Assembly (NCBI GenBank): GCA_002803225.1
Contig: NXFV01000618.1
Location: 1 to 41,816 of the forward strand
Source of the DNA: Gamarada debralockiae
Taxonomy: Eukaryota > Ascomycota > Leotiomycetes > Helotiales > Hyphodiscaceae
DNA length: 41,816 bases
Reading direction: 5' to 3'
In this document: one piece after another, positions 32,782 through 41,816 of the stretch
Position numbering within the stretch: position 1 is the first letter of the stretch
Layout: each line of letters starts with the position of its first letter
Translations under genes and position numbers: made by a program
Notes under the pieces: model-generated
Told to the model about the DNA's origin: nothing
The model's input: only the letters and a program-made list of their open reading frames with translations
Database searches by the model: none

Positions 32782-34556
32782 CTAGACTCGGATAAGGCAC
32801 TTTCTCCCCTTGGGTGAGATCAGGGTGTAGTTTTCGAGGTCCATATCCCCCTCGGTCAAAGACTCATGCACCACAGCGCCCTTGAAAGCCCGGAAAAAAG
32901 CAGCCGTGGCCAATCGAAGTTCCATGTAGGCTAGGTGTATACCTATGCAGACTAAATATGTAGTGAGCGCTCAAGACATCAAGTTGATTTCTCGGGCACA
33001 GAAAACTTACTGCGTGGGCCACCTCCGAATGGAATATAGGAAAGCTGCATTTCCGGTGTCGGATTGTACCACCTTTCTGGCTTGAAACTGCGCAAAGGTC
33101 AATTGTCCTGCCTGCTGATGTTGGCTGCTAGAATTACACACCTGAATGCGTCCGGAAAGACCTCTTGTAAACGATGCAGTGAATATGCTTGCGTGGTAAC
33201 CACTGTAGAAGGTGGTAGGTAGTAACCCTCGACCACCCACCCATCCTTTGGCACAGAACGTGCATGCGAGCCCGAGGCAGCTCCGTAAAGCCTTAAAGCC
33301 TCCTGCACAACGCAAGTCAGATACTTAACCTTCGTCAAATCAGAATCTTGGTATCCTTCCGGCAGATCAGAGACCTCCTTCTCCAGCTTGCGACACACTT
33401 CTGGATGCCTAAGGACTGCCCAGACGAGGTATGTGAGAGTGTTGGAGGTAGTGTCCGTTCCAGTGATCATGAACTCTGCAGCTTCTTCCTCAAGTTCCCG
33501 ATCTGTTATCGTTTCATCTGTGTCTTTCGCGCTAATAAGCTTACTGAAGAAAACAGGGGTGTGGAGAGCGCCACTGAGTTGGGCATGCTTTAAGCGTTGC
33601 ATGGACTCTTTTCCGTATCCACCGATGCGTTTGAATCGCTCACCCACCTCCCTGACCTGTGGCAGAGGAAGGTAGCTCAAGATATCCAGGAGAGGGTATA
33701 GCTCGATCCGAGTGTGAACTTGTTGAAGAACGCTCTGCAAGTCACTAATATACTGATTTCTCTAGAAAAGATTGTTAGTAACCATTCAGCAGAAGTCCAA
33801 GCTAAGTCTCATCTACTTACTTGACCCTGCTCAAGCATTCTAAAGGAACTGCCAAAAGTCAAATCACCGATAATGTCAGTGGCCATAAGGCTGAACCACT
33901 TGTAGATGTCCGCATGACCTAATCGATGACACTCATCTGCAATCTTCTGAACCGCCAGATCAATTTTGGCCTGGATGAGGGGTTCAAAATCCTGTAGTGA
34001 GGAATTACTAAGGGGATGAGCCAGAAGCCGGCGACGTTGAGAGTGTTTCTCCCTGTCACGCATGCCTAGCAACCCAGGTCCCGTCTTATCATACCACTCG
34101 GACTTGTCAAACCCTCCAGATTTTTTCTGGATGATTTTGACAGCTTCAGGACTGTTGACGGCGACTTCGTAGGGACCGACACGGACAACGGCGCCTGCAT
34201 ACGTTACTGATACATTCTCATGGTGGATCTCAGTATCGATAAGCTCTTTAAGAGTGTTTACCATATCGCTTGTGAAGGCTCTCAATGTACTGCATCCTAT
34301 CGCCATGAAGTGCATGATACCTAAGGTGGACATCTGTCCATCTTCCGATGGTAGGGCCTGGGATTTTTGCAAGCGGTCCAACAAGAGATTCCAGTATCTT
34401 GCGTCCAAACTGCGGAAAAGGTCAATCTTTTGAAGGAACCTTCGCCGCGTCGACACAGATCACTGTGTGGGCGGACCAATATCAACTTACCCATACAACG
34501 AAAGCCGGCAAGAGAACAAGAGCGCCGGCAAATTTAAAGAAGCTTAGACTTTCCAT
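32782..34556 (-). CDS. Cytochrome P450 monooxygenase
   Basis: Six exons (34556-34491, 34409-34262, 34194-33821, 33761-33142, 33087-33011, 32951-32782) give 484 aa. A short N-terminal anchor (FKFAGALVLLPAFVVW) is followed by KIPGP, then VRVGPYEVAVNSPEAV. Helix I is TGTDTT (about 297), ExxR is EALR (about 350), and the haem loop FGGGPRICIG (Cys about 430) is assembled across the 59-bp intron 33010-32952. FSFKPERW is restored only with the acceptor at 33088. It is an intact microsomal P450 with usual motifs and spacing. A perfect cluster motif lies 148 bp upstream. It is divergent from the P450 at 35690 but clearly a different family, with a different haem loop and helix I. Confidence 0.92.
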
Positions 34557-34703
34557 CTTTACACCACGGGTTGATGGGTTGGATTCTCGTGAGTCGATTT
34601 GTTTCTAGAGACAAAGGAGCCAGTCGAAGGACTCAGGTTGCGCATGAACATAAGTGACTTTGCGCACCGGGAGCCCACGGGAACGCCAAGCGCGGGGTTA
34701 GTC

Positions 34704-34712
34704 CGGCTCCAC
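34704..34712 (-). promoter_or_regulatory. Putative composite site GTGGAGCCG (left P450 promoter)
   Basis: A perfect copy 148 bp upstream of the ATG at 34556. Confidence 0.55.
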
Positions 34713-35443
34713 GCCTCATGCAACGAGCATGTACAAGTTAGGCGAACACTCTGGACCTCACGAGGCCATGCCTCGTAGCGATGCAAGTTTCTACCGATCT
34801 TGAATTACTTATGATGAGTACCTGCGGGACTACTGACTATTTCGAATCATTACAGAATATATCACAGACAAACACATCATAAATAGATTACGATTATTTG
34901 AAACTTTCCTGTCGATGATTGGCAGTTGACATAAATAAAGGTGCGCTTTCTTTTAGAGAAAACTTTCAGTATGTTTTGAGGGCGACTGTACCACCTTAAG
35001 CTCGGTCTCATACAGCCTATGGTTTAGACTCTCCATGAAAGCAGGTGTGCTAGTAATCTCCGACAGAACCTAGAATACAGGCAATGGCACATTGGGCCTC
35101 CGACAGCCAACTATTCTCTGTGGAGCAAACAGATAGCAAACTACCTGTGTAGTGCAAACCAAAGTGTCGGCAGTAGTGCTTGGAAACACAAAGGGTTACG
35201 CCAGAGAGGTTCTGTAAGGCAAGTGTCAAATGGTCCTCCAATACTGGCCCAGCTCGGCAGTAAGAAACCACGAATGAAGTCAAGGAAGGCCAGTACAACA
35301 ATGACCCGATTTTCCGATTCGGGTTTGTTTGTGTGCACGGAGCCTGGTAAAATCAAGGTTAACGCACCAAGACCCCGGTCAGATACTAAGCGGAGTCTCC
35401 CCTGGACTAAGTTTCGGAAACGCGGGGTAATATCTATCTTCGT

Positions 35444-35452
35444 CGGCTCCAC
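35444..35452 (-). promoter_or_regulatory. Putative composite site GTGGAGCCG (right P450 promoter)
   Basis: A perfect copy 238 bp upstream of the ATG at 35690. Confidence 0.55.
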
Positions 35453-35689
35453 ATTGTAACCCCGGTGTTTGGTCGATTTCTAATCTAAAACATGAGAAGG
35501 TCTTGTTTCGACAGGCTGACGTCTGAGCCCCTTGTGACCGTAACGCTGACCAGTCCTTATGTTTATCAAGCGGCACTTGTCGCTTTTCCCCCCAGTCTCG
35601 CTCATAAGGCCTCTTTGAAAATCAAGGCTAGGAAGAAACGTGGAGACTTTTTTATCCATCGAAGACCTTAGTGGAATGATACATCACAA

Positions 35690-37554
35690 ATGGAACATCA
35701 TCATCTTGTTTCGCTTGGCATCTTATGCCTGCTAATCTACCTCTTCGGTCGATTTGGCCGATTCGGGCGAAGGTACAAGCCGATACCAGGCCCCCGCGGC
35801 CTCCCACTGATCGGGAACGCTCTGCAAATACAGTCTGCTTCTGTATTCAAAAAATGGTCACAGCAGTACGGCGATATGTTCCAGATTAGGATCGGCCCTA
35901 GTCAGAACTGGATATTCCTCAACAGTCCGCAAGTCGTCAAAGACCTTCTGGAGAAGCAATCTGCGGTGACCTCTACACGGCCTAATTTCGTATCTGCAAG
36001 AATGGTGTCTAATGACATGAGGCTGGTTCTCATGCCTTACGGTGACAAGTGGCGGACATTGCGGTCAATAATCCATCCGCTGTTGACACCGAAAGCCTCG
36101 AGCCTCATTGAGCCAGCTCAAGACTTTGAGAGCAAACAGGTGCTCTGGGATATATACTCTAACATGAGCAACACGGCACAGAGCAAAGGAAGGCCTGAAA
36201 ACGAGATGGCGTTCTATGATTACATTCGGCGCTACTCAGCCTCAGTGATGCTGACAATGGTTTACGGGATCAGGGCGCCAACATGGGTAAGACTCGCCTC
36301 TCCAATTCTAGTCTGTCGCAGAGCAAAAGGGTTAGTCCTATAGAATGTTTTGAGCCAATCTAGATATGTTTATGCAGGAGTCGAATGCCATCACACAAAT
36401 TTACAAAGTCATGGAGGACTTTGGCTTGGTAGCGAATCCTGGTACGATAGACAGTCCTTGATCCTTGCTTGGTACGAACCTTGACTAAGAGGGAGATGCG
36501 GTTTAGTCTACGGCGCCATTGATGTTTTCCCATGGTTACTTGGGCTACCCAAGTTTATGCACTGGTGGAGTAAAGATCTGCAAAAAGCTGAGGAGCGCCA
36601 AAGCCGCATCTGGTTACACTACTGGGATCAAATGAAGCAGAAAATCGAACGAGGAGAAGCACCTGATTGTTTCGCCCGCCAATTTCTGCAGGCTGGCTAC
36701 CTCAAAAAGGGGATTGATGAATTACAGGCTGCTTATGTTTGTGGCAGTAAGCTCTTTGATTTCGCTCCGGTTCAAATCTCGAACAGTTTAAATCTCGAAC
36801 TTCGTGCTAATATTCAATAGCAATGATTGAGGCCGGATCGGACACATCATCAGCATCGCTCAACAGCGGAATTCTCTATTTAAGCTCTGATCCGAGCGTG
36901 ATAGCTAAAGCTCAGGAAGAGATCGACCGAGTGGTTGGAAATAGCCGGTCCCCTACGTTTCAGGACCAGCTTCCATATATTCGAGCAATCACCAAAGAAG
37001 TCCTGCGCATCCGACCGGCCACGACAACGGGAGGCCCACATGCTGCAGATAAGGACATTGAGTATAAGGGCTATCTGATAACTAAAGGGACCGCCCTCAT
37101 GTTGCATCAGAATGGTATTCACTCCGATCCCGACCTGTATCCGGATCCTGATAAATTCAATCCCGATCGTTTTCTTGGACATCCTCAGAAGGCAGGCGAA
37201 TACGTCGGTATTGCCGATCCTTACAAGCGGGACCACTGGTCTTACGGGACTGGGAGAAGAGTGTGCTCCGGCATGCATGTTGCGGAAAACAGCCTGCACA
37301 TCATGTTTGCGAAGCTTCTCTGGGCCTTTAAGATTCTCCCCCCGTTAGATGACAACGGAATCGAGATCCCTGTCAAAACTTCCGATAATCAATACATAAT
37401 GGGCGCCGTATGTTTGCCTAAACCGTTCAGGTGCCGTTTTGTCCCACGAAACTCGGCAGTTGAAGAGACGTTGGTGAGAGAGTGGAAGGAGGCAGAGGCT
37501 GACGGATTCTGGCTTGGGGACCACAAGGTTAATTTAGGTGGTATCCTTGCGTAA
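35690..37554 (+). CDS. Cytochrome P450 monooxygenase (O-methylsterigmatocystin oxidoreductase-like type)
   Basis: Exons 35690-36286, 36378-36441, 36507-36746 and 36821-37554 give 544 aa. An N-terminal anchor LVSLGILCLLIYLFG is followed by an Arg-rich turn and the hinge PIPGPRGLPLIGNA. Helix I is EAGSDTSSA (about 304-312), ExxR is EVLR (about 360), and the haem loop YGTGRRVCSG (Cys about 449) has Tyr for the usual Phe. The long C-terminal tail and the GDMFQIRIG / PYGDKWRTLR segments match the group of fungal P450s that includes aflatoxin-pathway oxidoreductases and many cluster P450s. Intron 3 (36747-36820) interrupts the codon just before helix I. It is ER-bound. It is the last gene on the right with the cluster motif. 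Confidence 0.93.
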
Positions 37555-39861
37555 GCTAGCTGATGCCGCGAGGCTTGATGTTAAATTAAATGGGTCAGAA
37601 GGTATCAGGCATCTGGCAGTTTCATCAGGCCAAACTGATCTAGGTTAATAAAATAAGGATAACTGGAGAAAACTGTTCCCAGAATAAAAGGCCAACTCAC
37701 TCTGACCAAGCAGGCAGCTAGGACTTTAAGATTGTCACGATCTTTGCAAAAGTCCCGTCGTAAAGGTCCGGACACCGAGGGCATATCTTTAATCCAGCAA
37801 ACATATCAGTCCGCACGCCAGCTCTGTCTTGATACACCACTGGAAAAGATTCTCTACTGCACCGCCAGTGTCGACAGTGTCCACGATATTACTGTTACAT
37901 ATCTCTCTTCCACCCCGCCCCCCTTTTTTTTTCTGAATAGGGGTTAATTTCCTGCTCTTGCAAGGGCTACCAGGAGACTTTTAGACAATTAGATTAAGCT
38001 AAATCAGAGATTATTATCACTATATTTATCACTCTCAACATTATTCTAATCTCTATCAAATAATCATGTATATCTAAGCTCTATTTTCAATACTAAATAT
38101 CTCTTAAAGAGAGATTCCAGACTCTTAAGATATTTCCTACCCCTCCTTCTCGAGCTACTACGCAATTGTGGGACTCCTAAAATGGCTCACGGCCAAAGTC
38201 TCCTAATCTCTTTCAAAATCTAATTCAAAAGATTTATGTACTTACACTCACTTGAAGCGACTGAATTTAAGTCAAGACAGCTCTTGATTCTATTATTTAG
38301 CCTTAAAAATTCAAGAAAAATATAGCTATACTTAGTGACAAATCCAAAGAGCACAGTACACTTGAGTTATACTATAACACAAGAAGAAAGGGAGGAGGCC
38401 ATTAATCACTATACTAAAGCGTCAATAGCTCGAACAATGGCTCTTAATATCCCCTTTTCACTACTATATTGCCCTCCGCCATATCCCTTTTATAGCACTT
38501 GAATTCGAGCTAAAAGGATATAAATAAGACTCTCTTTGGACAGTATTTAAGCTTTTTGGTTATAGTAGACAAGTTGTCAAAAGAAAATGGGTCTCTAATG
38601 ACCTTGAAGTGATTGCAAAGCGGCTGACCTTTATATAATAAGGAATTTAATAGACCCTTTGAGTACTTAATGTAACAAATCTTTTTGCATATAGAGGAGC
38701 ACACTGTGACGGCAGTTGTCACATGTGGCTGACTATGCGACAGCGTAGCGGTTTCGCCCGTTTCGCCCAAGGTTCGGCTAGGGGTACAAGAACTCGGTTA
38801 TTCTATTCCTTTGGCCTTCTTTCCTTTCTTCCTTAGTTTAGTATTTTGACAGACAATGAGACTTAGATCTTTGCGCTTCAGACTATTGCTTCGCTCCTGC
38901 CATCACACACACGCACAATCTTAGGCTATAGTTAAGGAGGATAGAAGTAACCAATATAACTGCAAATGTCTTTAGCACAATGCAAAGCACTAGGTCTAGC
39001 TTACACACTAAGGTAATTATAAGACACAATAAGATAGATTGCAAGCTATTAGCTAGTGAGTTCCTAGTAAGGGGTTGTAGAGACTGATCGCTAGAGAATT
39101 ATATTATAGTAGTTAGTTAAAGCTTTATATAGGCATGACAAGAAAGACGTTATTGATGATGTAAAAGTAGAATATCCAAAACTTCTAACAGTGGGTGCTG
39201 ATAGGAAACAGTCCGAAAGGCGAGATGGAGAAGACGTTAAACGAGCAGGTTAATGGTAGTGGGAGTGAACAGAAGACAGATTGAAAAGCAGCTTCAGGTC
39301 GGTTTCAAGCGGTGGGGCCTAAGACCTTAAATATCTATACTACAAGAGTATATAGAGAAGTGAGACTCCTACTATACAAAAGAAAGTAATTGGAGCATGA
39401 CGATCCAAGTGTCAATATGCGCCTAGTGTCAGTTGAGCTGTATTTTGGGGGTGAAATATAGGGGCATTTCTGGACCTAGCTGATATCTAAGGAGCTGAAA
39501 TACAAGGAGGAGAAGAGCTCCCTTATATCACAAAAGAAGGGGAAATACAGGCTATACATGATTAGGCAGTTCCAACCTACAACTAGTAACGATCTGAATA
39601 CTCTTTACATCGATTGACCAACCCGCCAAAAGTAATTCCACGTCTCAAAATAGTATTACAAGACATATCGAAAGTGTAGATTTTCTCTCTATTAAATAAC
39701 ACAGAACAGTCAGCAGACGGTTGTGATATACTGTGATGGGTGTCTTACGTCCGTCATATCCGAAAGCCCCAACATGATTATGCCGTTCGTCTGTGCAGGA
39801 GCGGCATGAGAAGCAAGACGGTCGCGCTATCAAGTGTCAGTGGTAAATGCCAATAGCGAAG
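37555..39861. repeat. AT-rich gene-free stretch, probable degraded repeats
   Basis: About 2.3 kb without a recognisable gene. It includes a C/T homopolymer run (about 37915-37932), CTCTTAAAGAG-like small palindromes near 38100, and GTGACGGCAGTTGTCACATG near 38706. The short frames here (for example 38510-38770, minus) have no domain. It separates the cluster-motif genes from the permease on the right and is a natural boundary. Confidence 0.5.
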
Positions 39862-41664
39862 CTATGAGAGGCAAAGGAAGAGTGGAAGCAAAGTGGCTTC
39901 CGCTAAACTGACCCTCCTATTCTCCTTCCGATTGATAATGTATGAAACCCCGCTAAGAAACCCCTGGACGCCAAAGCACACGAGCATAGAGGCAAACCCA
40001 GATTGGTACCGTGGTTGCTCCCGCTCGAAGAAGAGCTGCGGCCCGATGAGATTTCCGACGCAATAGCTAGGAGGCCGTCAGTAATCGGGTTCTAAGCCTC
40101 CTGCTCGGTAGCATACCTAATAAAAACAGAAGAAGTAAAAATGGTCTTCTTTGTTCGCCCCGCAACATTAGCCTGGATAAGGTTGAGAGTCTGCACAAAC
40201 GTGACGCTGAATCCCACCAAGAGGTAGTGCCACTGTGAATATTTTGTCAGCTTCTTGAAAAATTCTGGACACTCTTGATCAAAACTGACATAAATCTAGC
40301 GACCCGATATGAATCGGGAAGGGCGTAGATCATTGAGGAGCCAATGATAGCAACAATGATGCCACCTATCATGACAAAATGTCGAGCACTGTTAACTTTC
40401 ATGGTGATAAAACTAGACCCTCAAATTAGTAGAGTGTGTTAAATTCTAGAGCTATCGACCAATACCCAGATATCCACAGCGCAAGGATCTGCGCTGCACC
40501 ACTTGGCATGTTAAGTAACGTAGACTGAAACTTGCTAAAGCCAAATCCATTTACTATGAGGGGGCCGAAAGCACTGACGGAGCCCTAGAGAACTGTTGGC
40601 CGTAGAGAAGTTGTGAAGGGTGCTATTGGGGTAGTCACTTACGTTAGGAATACAGTTCGCTATTGTGAGCATATTTAGGAGCCAGAAATTGATATCCAGG
40701 AAAGCCTCCCTGGCTTGATACCACTTGAATTTCCGATTGTCGATGCCGGTCTCATTTTCAGCCACTCGTAGTACTGCGATCGCTTTCTCCTTTTCGGTGA
40801 GCCACTTAGCTTTGGCGGGGTTGGAAGGCGTGCGCAATAGAAAGACAAGTCCCCAGATGATGGTAGCAGAGCCGAAGATGATGAATGGGAACTTCCAGGC
40901 CGGAATGCTAGCATGAATAGAGCCGATTCCATAACCAATGAGTCCCCCAAGGACATTGGCCAAGCCGTTCATCGAAAACCATATGCTAGTTCGGAAGGGT
41001 TGTTCGCTCCTGGGGCTATGAGCATGAGTATAACATATGGTAATGCAACCGCGCTCACCTCTTGTAGAACATAGATGTCAGGAGTACGAAGCATGGACTG
41101 ACGCCGGATTCCAGGATTCCCAGGAAGAAACGATCCGTGACCAGGCCAGCAAAATCATTTGCGGCAGCCAAACAGAGCAGCACACTGCCCCATAGAACGA
41201 TAAAGATGCCACAGGTGCGAGCTATACTGAACTTCTGGAAGAGCATATTGATGGGAAACTCGCTCACCATGTACCCGATATAGAAGATAGTCGTAAGCCA
41301 AGAGTATTGGTTCCCGACGAGGTTAGCATCTTTCTGCATTCCCCACAGTGCCGCATATGAGGTGCAAGACTTATCTAAGAACTACCGGACTTCCTAACAG
41401 CAGTCGTGCAGAAATCCACGTGGCGTAAGGCTCCGGAATAGTTCTTACCTGGATCATATAGGTTATGCAAAGTATAGGAAGCAGATTGAGATCGATCTTA
41501 CGAAGCACTTCCTTCGCTTCGGGGCCGTCAATGTCGAAGTTAGAGATTGATCCGACAAGAGCAGACAGTGCCACATCGTCACCCTCACAGTTCTCCGTGA
41601 TCTCATCAATAAGAGCCTTCTCAGTATCCCGTGGCTGCTGCGAATTGACTTCCTTGTGCGACAT
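39862..41664 (-). CDS. MFS permease, anion:cation symporter (allantoate/nicotinate permease-like) family
   Basis: Seven exons (41664-41449, 41381-41059, 41009-40643, 40584-40466, 40412-40286, 40232-40117, 40066-39862) give 490 aa, typical of 12-TM ACS-family uptake permeases. A long acidic N-terminus is followed by KIDLNLLPILCITYMIQ, FLDKSCTSYAAL, GNQYSWLTTIFYIGYMVSEFP, GILESGVSPCFVLLTSMFYKR, RTSIWFSMNGLANVLGGLIGYGI and, near the end, NVAGRTKK and SYCVGNLIGPQLF. These are family landmarks in order. The exon 5 donor is uncertain (GTTTTG at 40285 keeps frame). It imports small organic anions or vitamins into the cell. No cluster motif lies upstream within the window, so it is probably a neighbour rather than a cluster member. 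Confidence 0.88.
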
Positions 41665-41816
41665 GATGTTTAGGTTGGGCAATTATATAAGATACAGGCT
41701 CTGGATCGTGGCGGCCGCAAAGAATGCTCTTCATATCGACGTGCCCACTTGGTTGTACCGTATTAATTGCTTTATAAGACCATATCCACTTATAAGCACA
41801 CTTATGCTTTAAAAAT
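41665..41816. other. Partial promoter of the ACS permease
   Basis: Only 152 bp upstream of the permease start is visible. No motif is recognised. Confidence 0.5.

Larger units (their letters stand above)
34557..35689. other. Divergent promoter region between two P450s
   Basis: 1.13 kb with no supportable gene; open frames at 35050-35460 lack domains and proper starts. It holds two perfect copies of the cluster motif, at 34704 and 35444, each 150-250 bp from one of the two start codons. Confidence 0.55.

Noticed and set aside
35141..35452. Minus-strand frame of about 100 codons in the divergent P450 promoter
   Set aside because: Starts at a non-ATG codon, overlaps the regulatory motif at 35444, and has no recognisable domain.
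1..41816. CRISPR arrays, tRNA and rRNA genes
   Set aside because: No regularly spaced repeats with spacers, and no cloverleaf with a B-box-like GGTTCGAATCC-type arm was seen; CRISPR is not expected in a fungal genome.

Overview
This is a window from a filamentous ascomycete (Pezizomycotina) genome. Genes carry many short introns (about 47-105 bp, GT...AG, with CTRAY-type branch sites). The genes are typical fungal accessory families: Zn2Cys6 regulator, P450s, TRI12-type and ACS-type MFS transporters. AT-rich blocks almost free of CpA/TpG have the signature of repeat-induced point mutation (RIP). Order or genus cannot be fixed from the sequence.

Layout. 1-4870 is a RIP-degraded repeat block with no surviving gene. 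4.9-9.6 kb holds an FAD-dependent phenol-hydroxylase-type monooxygenase (+), a small three-exon Dabb (stress-responsive A/B barrel) protein (+) and a glutathione S-transferase (-). 10.0-11.8 kb is a repeat island with a 12-bp minisatellite, an intact solo LTR with a 5-bp target duplication, and inverted relatives of it. 11.9-14.7 kb is a regulator with two C2H2 fingers followed by a Zn2Cys6 finger (-). 15.7-17.0 kb is a broken P450. Then come an aldehyde dehydrogenase (-), a P450 (+), a cupin (-), a short-chain dehydrogenase (+), a TRI12-type MFS exporter (-) and a BBE-type FAD oxidase (-). A second AT-rich island (30.7-32.3 kb) is followed by two divergent P450s (32.8-37.6 kb), a third AT-rich stretch, and an ACS-family MFS permease (-) at the right edge.

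How it fits together. The set looks like the tailoring, export and regulatory part of a secondary-metabolite or aromatic-catabolism cluster. No backbone synthase (PKS, NRPS, terpene cyclase) is present in the window, so it is either a fragment, a satellite of a distant backbone gene, or a catabolic cluster. One P450 has decayed.

Main find. The 9-mer GYGGAGCCG occurs eight times by eye, every time in non-coding DNA and mostly 150-420 bp upstream of cluster start codons (GST, decayed P450, ALDH/P450, cupin/SDR, both right-hand P450s), plus an orphan pair at 24.3-24.4 kb. It reads as a CreA/Mig1-like half site (GYGGAG) joined to a Zn2Cys6 triplet (CCG/CGG). This is what the unusual C2H2+Zn2Cys6 regulator inside the cluster would be predicted to bind, because its finger helices (RREHYQR and RVDSLSR) closely resemble those of CreA. 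This suggests a self-contained composite-site regulon spanning about 8.7-37.6 kb. All gene models below were spliced by hand from the sequence; no database search was run.
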